From contig NZ_JAGGPH010000002.1 in the NCBI RefSeq assembly GCF_018613895.1, forward strand, positions 62,001 to 126,000: DNA of 64,000 nt. Direction: 5' to 3'. Below are positions 16,126-23,740 of the stretch, piece by piece (the first letter of the stretch is position 1; each line of letters opens with the position of its first letter). The DNA comes from Curtobacterium sp. ISL-83 (GTDB lineage Bacteria > Actinomycetota > Actinomycetes > Actinomycetales > Microbacteriaceae). The translations under genes were made by a program, and so were the position numbers. Under the pieces are notes generated by a model. It did no database searches. It saw only the letters and a list, made by a program, of their open reading frames with translations, and was not told the DNA's origin.

Positions 16126-17055
16126 TCAGAGCACCGACTTCGGGACCCGGTGCAGGGTGACCGCGCCGACTGCGTCGAACGGGTGCAGCGGGTCCGGCGA
16201 ACCCGAGCCGGTCGGGCCACCGAGCTTCGAGTCACCGACGGCACTGAGTACCGCGTACGCGTCTTCGGCCTTCCACCCGTGCCCGTCGACGAGGAAGGCG
16301 AAGGCGTCCTCGTACCCGCGGCGGATGCTCTCCTGCACGGGGTCGCCGAGCCCGACGAACAGCCACTCGTCGTCGGTCTCGATGCGGGGAGCCCGGAGCG
16401 CCGGGCCGCCCTTGACGACCTCGACGGAGACGATCGCCGTGCCCTGCGCCTCGATGGCGACGAAGGACGACTCACCCTCCGCCATGAGCGCGTGGATGTC
16501 GCCGATCGACAAGAGCGCTCCGGGGACCCGGACCGGCAGGTGCACGGACGAGCCGGGGCGGGCCTCGGTCACGTCCATGTTCCCGCCCTCGGCGTACGCG
16601 GGCATGATCGTGGAGTTCTCACCGTCGGCCGGTGCGACCCCGATGCACCCGATCATCGGCCGGACGGGGAACGCGTGGCGGTCGGTGACATGCACCTGGC
16701 CGTCCACGATCGGGCAGCGGCGGGCGAAGACGCGGTCGCCCATCACGTGTTGCAGCGCGCCGGAGCCGGGCAGCGACACCGACCACCCGTGCGTCGTGAG
16801 CTGGATGTCGTGGATCGTCACCACGAGCGTGTCACCGGGCTCGGCGCCCTCCACGTACACGGGACCGGTGACCGGGTTGATCGGCGCTGACAGCTGGGCC
16901 ATGTCGTGGTGCTGGTCCAGTTCTGCGTACACCGCGTCCGTCGTCTCGAACCCGATCGTCTCGCCGGTGCCCGCGACGATCGTCAGGACCGGCTCGCGGT
17001 CGGCGGTGTAGCCGGGGCGGCCGAGCGTGTTCGGCAGGAAGTGGTCCGGGGTCAT
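16126..17055 (-). CDS. fmdA: Acetamidase/formamidase family protein
   Basis: A 309-residue hydrolase of the FmdA/AmdA family, which releases ammonia from short-chain amides. Recognisable family segments are GPVYVEGAEPGDTLVVTIHDI, PMIGCIGVAP, GGNMDV (the conserved GGN-D metal/active-site region) and GDIHALMAEGE. ATG 17055 overlaps the permease stop (ATGA) and follows GGAGG at good spacing. Co-expression with an amino-acid/polyamine-type permease suggests uptake followed by hydrolysis of an amide or related nitrogen compound. A large nested palindrome lies just after the stop. Confidence 0.9.
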   Translation of the reverse strand: MTPDHFLPNTLGRPGYTADREPVLTIVAGTGETIGFETTDAVYAELDQHHDMAQLSAPINPVTGPVYVEGAEPGDTLVVTIHDIQLTTHGWSVSLPGSGALQHVMGDRVFARRCPIVDGQVHVTDRHAFPVRPMIGCIGVAPADGENSTIMPAYAEGGNMDVTEARPGSSVHLPVRVPGALLSIGDIHALMAEGESSFVAIEAQGTAIVSVEVVKGGPALRAPRIETDDEWLFVGLGDPVQESIRRGYEDAFAFLVDGHGWKAEDAYAVLSAVGDSKLGGPTGSGSPDPLHPFDAVGAVTLHRVPKSVL

Positions 17056-18494
17056 CGGTGGTCCTCCGTGGTGGTGGGGGTGGGCGGGTTCGCGCCTTCG
17101 CCGAGGCTGCTCGGTTCCTCGGCTCCGACGTCGGTCGGGCGGCCCGTGCGTCGGTAGTACAGGAAGACACCGGCGCCGACGATCAGCCAGACGATGCCGC
17201 CGACCTTGGCCTCGACGGCGGCGTTGAGCAGCACGTACCCGATGATCAGGAAGCCGATCAGCGGGACGACGAGGTGCAGCAGCCAGTTCCGCGATCCGCC
17301 CCGGACGATGTGGTGCACGAACACCGACACGTGCAGGAGCATGAAGCCGAACAGCGCGCCGAAGTTCACCAGGGACGAGATCGTGTCGATCTGGCCGACG
17401 AAGAACAGCACGAGGATCGCGGAGAGCACCGAGACGACGATGATCGCGTTCTGCGGGACCTGACGGCCGTTGAGCTTGTGCAGGAACGCCGGCAGCTGCC
17501 GATCGCGGCTCATCGAGAACAGCAGTCGGCTCGTCGCAGCTTGGGCGGCCATCGCGTTGGCGATGCCGATAGCGAGGACGTTCACCGCGAAGAACGCCGT
17601 CGCCCAACCGCTCGACGATGCCTGGCGGACGACGTCGAAGAACGCGTTGCCGACCTCGTTGTCCGGGAACGAGTCGCGACCGGCGGCGAGGGCGGAAGCG
17701 AGCCACGTCTGCAGGACGAACAGGAACGCGACGATCACGAGCGCGAGGATCATCGCGAGACCAGCGCCGCCGCGGCGACCGGTCGATTCCTCGGAAAGGG
17801 TCGAGATGCCGTCGAAGCCGAGGAAGCTCAGGACCGCGATCGAGAGTGCTGACGCGATGAGCGGAGCGGACACCTTCGCGGGGTCCCACACCTGGGCGGT
17901 GCTGAACGAGGAACCCGGCACCGTGCCACCGGTCAGCGCGATGATCGCGATGACGACGAAGATCACGACGAACACGAGCTCGATGAGCAGGAAGATCCGG
18001 TTCGCGAGCTTGAGGGACGAGACCCCGAGCAGGTTGATCACGGTGTTGATCGCCACGAACAGCAGCGCCCACATCCACCGCGGGGTCCCCGGGAAGATGC
18101 CGATCATGCTCTCGGCCGCGAACACGTAGAGCAGCGTCGGGACGAGCAGGTAGTCGAGCAAGATCGCCCAGCCGGCGAAGAACCCGGCGGTGGGGTGGAT
18201 CCCGCGACCGACGTACGAGAACACGCTGCCGGCGAGGGGGATCGATTTCGCCATCTGGGCGTACGCGAGCGCGGTGAAGATCATCGCGACGAGGCCGACC
18301 AGGTAGACGAGCGGGACCATGCCCTTCGACGCGTTGAAGACGGTGCCGAAGATCGCCCACGGGGCGATCGGCACCATGAAGACCAGCCCGTAGATGAGCA
18401 GGTCGGTGGTGGAGACGGAGCGCTTGAGCTCCTGCTTGTAGCCGTAGGCCTCGAGCTGCTGCTGCGCGGAGAGCTCGCTGTGCTGCTGCGACAT
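17052..18494 (-). CDS. APC-superfamily amino acid/amine permease
   Basis: A 480-residue transporter with about 12 hydrophobic segments. The start fits the family: a short polar N-terminus with a Glu-Leu-Lys-Arg motif is followed by TM1 (DLLIYGLVFMVPIAPWAIFG). The conserved AYAQMAKSIPLAGSVFSYVGRGIHP region and FLGFDGISTLSEES are characteristic of APC carriers. The stop overlaps the amidase start by four bases, giving a two-gene operon for import and hydrolysis of a nitrogen-containing substrate. The start ATG 18494 is in a region with only a weak ribosome-binding site. Confidence 0.9.
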   Translation of the reverse strand: MSQQHSELSAQQQLEAYGYKQELKRSVSTTDLLIYGLVFMVPIAPWAIFGTVFNASKGMVPLVYLVGLVAMIFTALAYAQMAKSIPLAGSVFSYVGRGIHPTAGFFAGWAILLDYLLVPTLLYVFAAESMIGIFPGTPRWMWALLFVAINTVINLLGVSSLKLANRIFLLIELVFVVIFVVIAIIALTGGTVPGSSFSTAQVWDPAKVSAPLIASALSIAVLSFLGFDGISTLSEESTGRRGGAGLAMILALVIVAFLFVLQTWLASALAAGRDSFPDNEVGNAFFDVVRQASSSGWATAFFAVNVLAIGIANAMAAQAATSRLLFSMSRDRQLPAFLHKLNGRQVPQNAIIVVSVLSAILVLFFVGQIDTISSLVNFGALFGFMLLHVSVFVHHIVRGGSRNWLLHLVVPLIGFLIIGYVLLNAAVEAKVGGIVWLIVGAGVFLYYRRTGRPTDVGAEEPSSLGEGANPPTPTTTEDHR

Positions 18495-18596
18495 GGTCGG
18501 TTCCGTTTCGGGTGGAGGGACGGTGCGGAGGTGGGAGCGGCGAACGGGAGGCACGTGGCGGGGTGCGGGAGGTGCCGCCCGTCCGGGATGCGGCCG

Positions 18597-18685
18597 GTCG
18601 GGGTGGGACCGGTCGGAGTGGGTCCGGCTGGGTCGCGCCGGTGAGGGTCGGGCCGGAGAGGGTGGGGCCGGTCAGGGTGGGGCCG
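18597..18685. repeat. 15-bp tandem repeat between permease and hydrolase genes
   Basis: Six head-to-tail copies of a 15-bp unit related to GTCAGGGTGGGGCCG, one of them 14 bp. The last two copies differ by two bases and the earlier ones by three to six. The array fills most of the 200-bp gap upstream of the permease gene and just after the hydrolase stop, so it may lie in the permease 5' region. No protein reading was supported. Confidence 0.8.
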
Positions 18686-18695
18686 ACGGTGCCGA

Positions 18696-19610
18696 TCAGC
18701 CGGTGAGCTGGTCGTCGTGGTCGGCGAGGAACGCCGCGATGACGCGGCGGAACTCCTCGGGTTGCTCCAGGTGTGAGCAGTGGCTGGCGCCCGGGAACAC
18801 GTGCTGCCGGACGTCGGCGATCCGATCGACGAAGGGTGTCCAGGTGGCCGGGGTCGCTTCGTCGTGCTCACCGGCGACGACGAGGGTCGGGACGGTCACT
18901 CGGTCGAGCCGGTCGATGACGGTCCAGTCACGCAGGGTGCCGACGACGTGGAACTCGTTCGGCCCGTTCATCGTGTGGTAGACGGTCGGCTCTGCTTCCA
19001 TCTGAGCCTCGGAGTCGACGAAGTCCTGCGGCATCGGCACCACCCGGCAGACGTGGCGTTCGTAGAACACCTCGGTGGCGGCGAGGTACTCGGGGTCCTG
19101 GACGGTGCCGTCTGCCTCGTGCCGGGTGAGGGCGTCCTGCACGTCGGCAGGGAGCTCGGCCCGGAGCTCGGCCGCGCCCTCGACCCAGAGCTGCATCGAG
19201 GCGGGGGAGTTGCAGATCGCCAGGCTGCGGAGCCCGACGGGCTGACGCACGGCGATCTCGGCACCGAGCATGCCGCCCCAGGACTGTCCGAGCACGTGGT
19301 GCTCCCCGAGCCCGAGGTGTTCGACGAGGGCCGCGTACTCGTCGACGAAGAGTTGCGGCGTCCAGAACTCGGCGGGGGCGTCGGGCCGGTGCGAACTGCG
19401 ACCACAACCGAACTGGTCGTGGTGCACGACCGTCCGACCGGTCTGGTCGGCCAGCTCCGCGAGGTTCCGTAGGTAGTCGTGCGCCATGCCGGGACCGCCG
19501 TGCAGGACCACCAGGGGCAGAGCACCGGGGACGGCGTCGTCCGGAGTGGTGACCCGGAACCAGGTCTCGCCGTCCTGGAACGGCATCGCGGATTCGGTGA
19601 TGATGGCCAT
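18696..19610 (-). CDS. Proline-iminopeptidase-like alpha/beta hydrolase (peptidase S33)
   Basis: A 304-residue cytoplasmic hydrolase. HGGPGMAHDYL carries the HGGPG oxyanion motif of the S33 proline iminopeptidases, DQFGCGRSSH the DQRGxGxS box, and GQSWGGMLG the nucleophile. Acid and base are in GEHDEATP and FPGASHCSHLEQP. These enzymes release N-terminal proline from peptides, but some members act on other small amides or esters. ATG 19610 was chosen because MAIITES begins the conserved fold. It diverges from a FadR-type regulator gene over about 95 bp, which suggests local control. Confidence 0.9.
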   Translation of the reverse strand: MAIITESAMPFQDGETWFRVTTPDDAVPGALPLVVLHGGPGMAHDYLRNLAELADQTGRTVVHHDQFGCGRSSHRPDAPAEFWTPQLFVDEYAALVEHLGLGEHHVLGQSWGGMLGAEIAVRQPVGLRSLAICNSPASMQLWVEGAAELRAELPADVQDALTRHEADGTVQDPEYLAATEVFYERHVCRVVPMPQDFVDSEAQMEAEPTVYHTMNGPNEFHVVGTLRDWTVIDRLDRVTVPTLVVAGEHDEATPATWTPFVDRIADVRQHVFPGASHCSHLEQPEEFRRVIAAFLADHDDQLTG

Positions 19611-19634
19611 GACGGTCAGCATGGACCGAGAAAA

Positions 19635-19677
19635 GGTCTGGCACAAGACCATTACGGCTGCTTTAACGTGGCCGTAA
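19635..19677. promoter_or_regulatory. Two inverted repeats in the divergent hydrolase / FadR-type promoter region
   Basis: GGTCT-N6-AGACC occupies 19635-19650, and TTACGGC-N12-GCCGTAA occupies 19652-19677. Both lie between the two divergent start codons, in the AT-richest part of this region. FadR/GntR proteins usually bind short dyads of this size, so autoregulation by the adjacent GntR-family gene is plausible. Confidence 0.45.
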
Positions 19678-19706
19678 CAGCGTTGCGGAGCGGGGAGGGG
19701 ACACGA

Positions 19707-20438
19707 GTGACGGATCGGGCGGCGGAACCCCGGGTCGACGAGGTCGAGGACCGGCTCGTCACGGCGGTCGCGGTCGGTGAGTACCTCCCCGGCTCCCGGC
19801 TTCCGCCGGAACGTGAACTCGCCGTCCTGCTCGGGGTCGCCCGGGTCACCGTCCGCGGCGCGCTATCACGCCTCGTCGACCGTGGGCTCCTCGAGACCCG
19901 GCGCGGCAGGGGCGGCGGCACCTTCGTGCGGACGCAGTGGCCGGATTCGTCGTCCGACTCGGTGGGTCGGACCCTGCTGGCCCGATGGGCGGGCATCCGG
20001 GACACCGCCGACGCGATCGCCCTGCTGCACGGCGCCCTCGCAACCGCAGCTGCCGAACGCATCACCGACGCGGGGGCCGCGACCATCCGGGACCGACTCG
20101 AGGCGTTCCGGTCGGCGGAGTCCGGTTTCGGCAAGCAGCAGGCCGATGCGGTGCTGCACCGCTCCATCATCGAGGCCGCTCGCAACGACGTGCTCGGTGG
20201 GACGTTGGCGGCACTCGAGTCGCAGATCTCGATCGCCGCTCCGGCGCACCTGTGGGGGACACCGGAGGGGATGGTCGAGATGGAGGTACGGGCACTCCGG
20301 GAACACGAGACCCTCGTCGACGCCGTGTGCGGCGGTCGCGCCGCCGAGGCCGGGGTGGTGGCACGACGGCACGTCGGCATCGACCTGGAGCTCCTCGAAC
20401 AGGCGATGCTCCGCGCGGGCCAGGTCCCCACCCACTGA
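19707..20438 (+). CDS. GntR/FadR-family transcriptional regulator
   Basis: A 243-residue regulator. Residues about 10-75 form the GntR winged helix (GEYLPGSRLPPERELAVLLGVARVTVRGALSRLVDRGLLE, then the RGRGGGTFV wing). Residues about 85-235 are an all-helical FCD-type ligand domain with the expected Asp/His pattern (ADAVLHRSIIEAARN and REHETLVDAV). GTG 19707 follows GGAGGGG at correct spacing. It is divergent from the S33 hydrolase gene. The ligand is unknown; FCD regulators often sense organic acids. Confidence 0.9.
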   Translation: MTDRAAEPRVDEVEDRLVTAVAVGEYLPGSRLPPERELAVLLGVARVTVRGALSRLVDRGLLETRRGRGGGTFVRTQWPDSSSDSVGRTLLARWAGIRDTADAIALLHGALATAAAERITDAGAATIRDRLEAFRSAESGFGKQQADAVLHRSIIEAARNDVLGGTLAALESQISIAAPAHLWGTPEGMVEMEVRALREHETLVDAVCGGRAAEAGVVARRHVGIDLELLEQAMLRAGQVPTH

Positions 20439-20480
20439 GCGCACCGCGTGCACCCGGATCCCCCGAGTAACCTTCGCCGC

Positions 20481-21008
20481 GTGCAGGACGTGGGAGTGAT
20501 CGACGAGGCCGGCCGGATGCGCCTGCTCGGGTCCGCCGTGGCCGGAGCCGCCTTCGCCACGGTCCTCGTGGTCCTGATCGTGTCGTCGTGGCTGGCGGTG
20601 ACCCCCGGCCTGCTCGTGTCGGTCGGGCTGCCCAGCGCGGTCGCCGGGGCCGCCGTCGCGGTCGTCGTGCAGCTGCGCTCGTGGGGGTCGGACGGTGGAT
20701 ACGAGCGCGTCGTCCTCGTGGAACGGTGGATCACCGAGCGCGAGATCCCGCTCGGCGTCCCCGCGGAGATGTGGGTCCCGATGCTGCAGGCGCAGGCCGG
20801 ACGGCTCGAGGCGGGGTGGGGCAAGGTCGTGATGAGCGTGTTCTGGATCCCCATGACGTGGTCGATGCGCGACCAGCACGGCACGCTCCTCACCCTGCTG
20901 CTGATCGGCCTGTGGGTCGGTCTCGGCGGGTGGAGCGCGGTGTGGGTGATCCCGCGTGCTCGGACGGCACGGTCGATGCTGCGGCAGGGCGTGGCGACCC
21001 GGGACTGA
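20481..21008 (+). CDS. Two-pair membrane protein, unknown function
   Basis: A 175-residue protein from GTG 20481; GTG 20496 is equally possible. Two hydrophobic helices near the N-terminus (AGAAFATVLVVLIVSSWLAV and GLPSAVAGAAVAVVVQL) and two near the C-terminus (TLLTLLLIGLWVGLGGWSAVWVIP) flank a soluble central region of about 60 residues. That region has an amphipathic, acidic/aromatic pattern (VLVERWITEREIPLGVP). I do not recognise the family. It lies 42 bp after the FadR-type regulator and may share its transcript. Confidence 0.65.
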   Translation: MQDVGVIDEAGRMRLLGSAVAGAAFATVLVVLIVSSWLAVTPGLLVSVGLPSAVAGAAVAVVVQLRSWGSDGGYERVVLVERWITEREIPLGVPAEMWVPMLQAQAGRLEAGWGKVVMSVFWIPMTWSMRDQHGTLLTLLLIGLWVGLGGWSAVWVIPRARTARSMLRQGVATRD

Positions 21009-21022
21009 CCGGGCCGCTGCCG

Positions 21023-23638
21023 TCAGCTCGTCGCGGTCCCGTCCGCGGTGCTTCCACCCACGGTGCCGTCCGCAGCGCTCCCCGCCACGGTGCTGCCGGC
21101 TGACACGCCCTCGCGGGTCGTGGTCGCCGCGACGAACTCGGCGAACGCCGCGCTGTTGTACGCCTCGTCGTCGAGGGACACCGGGGGGACCCGGCCCGCG
21201 AGGAACGCCAGCATGCCGTCGGCGAGGCCGCGGGGTGTCAGGTCGACCAGCTCGATCCCACCGTCCGGCAGGGCGTCCTCGGCGGAGGCGAACCGCGTCG
21301 ACACGACGGCCTTGCCGAGCACGGCGGCCTCGAGGATCACCATCGGCTGCCCCTCGTAGTTGCTCGAGACCACCAGGCACTCCGCCGCGGCCAGCAGCGG
21401 GTACGGGTTCGGCAGGGTGCCGGTGAAGACGACGACGTCGGCGATCCCCAGGTCGGCGACCCGCGCCTCCAGGTGGGCCCGCAGCGGGCCGTCACCGACG
21501 ATCAGGAGGCGCGCGGCCGGGTCGGTCTGCGCGACCAGTGCGAAGGCGTCGAGCAGGCGGTCGTGGTTCTTCTCGGGGGAGAGCCGGCCGAGCGAGACGA
21601 ACCAGCGGCGGTCGCCGGGGGTCCGGAGGTCGGCGACCCACTCCGGGAGCACGAAGTCGACCTCCGCCGGGGGCTGTGCCTCGAGGAGCACGGTGTCCAT
21701 CGGGACCTGCGACCGCGTGAGCACGGAGCCCGCGTCGATGAGGTTCCGGGCGAACGTCCAGTGCGCGCGGACACGGTGGCCGAGCTGGGCGGCGTTCCGT
21801 CGGCTGAGCGCGGGCGAGACCGAGACGGCGTGGTCGAACTCGCCGAACAGGGCGATCATCGCCCGGAGCGACCGCCGCATGGTGGGGCGGCCCCCGACGA
21901 GCCGGTCGACCTCGGACTCGATGTCGTTGTGCAGCCACACGGAGGACAGCGGGTCGGACGGGGCGTGCAGGAGGAGCTGCGCCCAGAACGGCGCGTACCC
22001 GGAGAAGTCGACGACGACGTCGAACTCGGCGGTGCCGAAGCACCGTCGCCACTCGTCGTCCCACAGGCGGCGCAGCGCCGGCACCCGTGCGTGCGCCCGG
22101 GCGTCGGCGCGGAGGTCTGCTGCGCGCCGGAGGACCTGCACCGTCTTCGAGCCGTTCATGCCGCCGGTGCGCTGGAGGACGCGGACGCGCGGGTCGATCC
22201 GGTGCCGGTTCCGGAGGCTCGACCGGCTCGCGAAGTGCGGGTGCGTCACCGTGACGTCGTACCCGGCGTCGGCGAGGCGGGGGAGCAGGTTCATGGCAGC
22301 CGTGGTGATGCCGTTGTCGCGGAGCGCTCCGATGTGCAGGAGGATCCGCGTGGCGGTGGGCGTGCCCAGGCGGACGACGCCGTCCTGCGCGGCTCCGGGA
22401 CGGAACACCGCGTCCAGGACGCGTTCCGATGCGTGTCCGTCGTCACGGGGGACGTAGAGGTCCGCCAGCGCGCGGTCGTGGGCCGACGGGGCGGCGGCGG
22501 GGTCGCGGAGCACCGCGGCGGTGACGGCGTCGGCGAGTTCGTCCGGCGTCGTGGCGCGGACGCCCGGCCACTCGTCGTCGGCGACGTCGAGTCCGCGGTC
22601 GGTCGCGTAGGTCGCGAGGTCGCTGTGCGCCAGGACGATCGGGCGCCCGGTGGCGACGAAGTCCACGATGATCGAGGAGTAGTCCGAGATGAGCACGTCG
22701 GTCGCGGCGAGCACGGCGTTGGTCGGCAGGTCCTCGGGCACGAGGCGCTGGCGGAGGGCCGGCACGGCCTCGGCCGCCTGCGCCACGATCTGGTGCGGGC
22801 GGACGATGACGAGCGCGGAGGCGCCCCGCTCGTCGAGTGCGGCCTGCAGTCGGTCGGCGGTTGCGGCGAGTTCGAGCGAGTCGTCCTCGGCCCGGTTGAA
22901 CCGTTCGCCGCGCCAGGTCGGGGCATACAGGACGATGGCGCGTCCGTCGACGTCGAAGCCGCGGTCGCGGAAGGTCCGACGGAGCTCGGCGTCGGTCGTC
23001 GTGGCGGCCGTGGAGCCCGACTGCGCGGACAGGGCCGTCCGGTCGTTCCGCGGGTACCCGACCTCGAGCACCTCGCCCTGGAACACGCCGGTGAGCCGGT
23101 AGGAGCCCCGGTACATGCGCTCCGTCATCATCGGGCTCTGCGACAGCAGGTGGGTGGCGTTCAGGAAGTTGCGCAGGACGTTCGCCGACGCGGTCGCGCC
23201 GTCCGGCTCGTCGAACCCCATCCGCTTCAGGGGGGTGCCGTGCCACGTGTTCAGGTACACCTGGCCGTCACGGCGTGCGAAGGCCGGCGGGAAGGTCGCG
23301 TTGTTGACGAGGGTCCCGGCGGTCCCGAGCACCCGCCAGTAGGCGGCGGAGTCGCGCTCGACGAACCGCACGCGGGGGTGGTCGCGGAACTCCCGACGCA
23401 GCTCGACGCCCCGCCCCGGGGCGAGGGCCCAGACGAGCTGGCGGTGCTGCTGGTCCGGCGCTGCCAGGAGGGCACGGAACAACGCCTCGGGGTTGCACGC
23501 CGCACCGTTGCCGGCGAAGGACTCGAACAGGACCGTCCCGGACCGGATCGGCTGTGCCCGCCAGTACGAGTACCACTCGACCGACGTCGACCGCACGACC
23601 CGTCGGGCCAGACGCCGACCCCTACCGATGACACTCAT
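21023..23638 (-). CDS. Two-domain wall-polymer enzyme: CDP-glycerol glycerophosphotransferase fused to GT-B glycosyltransferase
   Basis: An 871-residue protein. The N-terminal half (about 30-400) matches the CDP-glycerol:poly(glycerophosphate) transferase (TagF-like) family: LNTWHGTPLKRMGFD, VLYAPTWRG, TDVLISDYSSIIVDF. The C-terminal part (about 425-830) is a GT4-type GT-B domain (ILLHIGALRDNGITTAAMNLL, VSLGRLSPEKNHDRLLDAF, SSNYEGQPMVILEA). The last 25 residues are a Gly/Ser/Thr/Ala repeat tail. Such fusions build teichoic-acid-like or capsular polymers at the inner membrane face. ATG 23638 has GAGGGAG upstream. A divergent paralogue lies across a 100-bp region. Confidence 0.88.
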   Translation of the reverse strand: MSVIGRGRRLARRVVRSTSVEWYSYWRAQPIRSGTVLFESFAGNGAACNPEALFRALLAAPDQQHRQLVWALAPGRGVELRREFRDHPRVRFVERDSAAYWRVLGTAGTLVNNATFPPAFARRDGQVYLNTWHGTPLKRMGFDEPDGATASANVLRNFLNATHLLSQSPMMTERMYRGSYRLTGVFQGEVLEVGYPRNDRTALSAQSGSTAATTTDAELRRTFRDRGFDVDGRAIVLYAPTWRGERFNRAEDDSLELAATADRLQAALDERGASALVIVRPHQIVAQAAEAVPALRQRLVPEDLPTNAVLAATDVLISDYSSIIVDFVATGRPIVLAHSDLATYATDRGLDVADDEWPGVRATTPDELADAVTAAVLRDPAAAPSAHDRALADLYVPRDDGHASERVLDAVFRPGAAQDGVVRLGTPTATRILLHIGALRDNGITTAAMNLLPRLADAGYDVTVTHPHFASRSSLRNRHRIDPRVRVLQRTGGMNGSKTVQVLRRAADLRADARAHARVPALRRLWDDEWRRCFGTAEFDVVVDFSGYAPFWAQLLLHAPSDPLSSVWLHNDIESEVDRLVGGRPTMRRSLRAMIALFGEFDHAVSVSPALSRRNAAQLGHRVRAHWTFARNLIDAGSVLTRSQVPMDTVLLEAQPPAEVDFVLPEWVADLRTPGDRRWFVSLGRLSPEKNHDRLLDAFALVAQTDPAARLLIVGDGPLRAHLEARVADLGIADVVVFTGTLPNPYPLLAAAECLVVSSNYEGQPMVILEAAVLGKAVVSTRFASAEDALPDGGIELVDLTPRGLADGMLAFLAGRVPPVSLDDEAYNSAAFAEFVAATTTREGVSAGSTVAGSAADGTVGGSTADGTATS

Positions 23639-23653
23639 GCACACTCCCTCAAG

Positions 23654-23706
23654 GTGCCCCGCTGGGCACGCGTGGATGATCCTCTCGCGATTCCCAGAAT
23701 TCGCGA
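23654..23706. promoter_or_regulatory. Inverted repeats in the divergent promoter region of the paired polymer genes
   Basis: GTGCCC-CGCT-GGGCAC spans 23654-23669. A second dyad, TCGCGATTC-CCA-GAAT(T)CGCGA, spans 23685-23706 with one bulged T. Both lie in the 102-bp region between the divergent polymer genes. The placement suggests a shared operator or transcript-leader hairpin; the binding protein is unknown. Confidence 0.4.
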
Positions 23707-23740
23707 AGATGGCACTCCCACGGAAGGTAGAATTCACCGG

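Noticed and set aside
17194..18129. Plus-strand frames of 89-264 codons opposite the permease gene
   Set aside because: Antisense shadow frames without ribosome-binding sites; the permease frame has clear membrane segments and family motifs.
21473..23740. N-terminal extension of the plus-strand CDP-glycerol transferase frame over the divergent gene
   Set aside because: It is antisense to the divergent paralogue and ends at the ATG 23741, where the family similarity begins.
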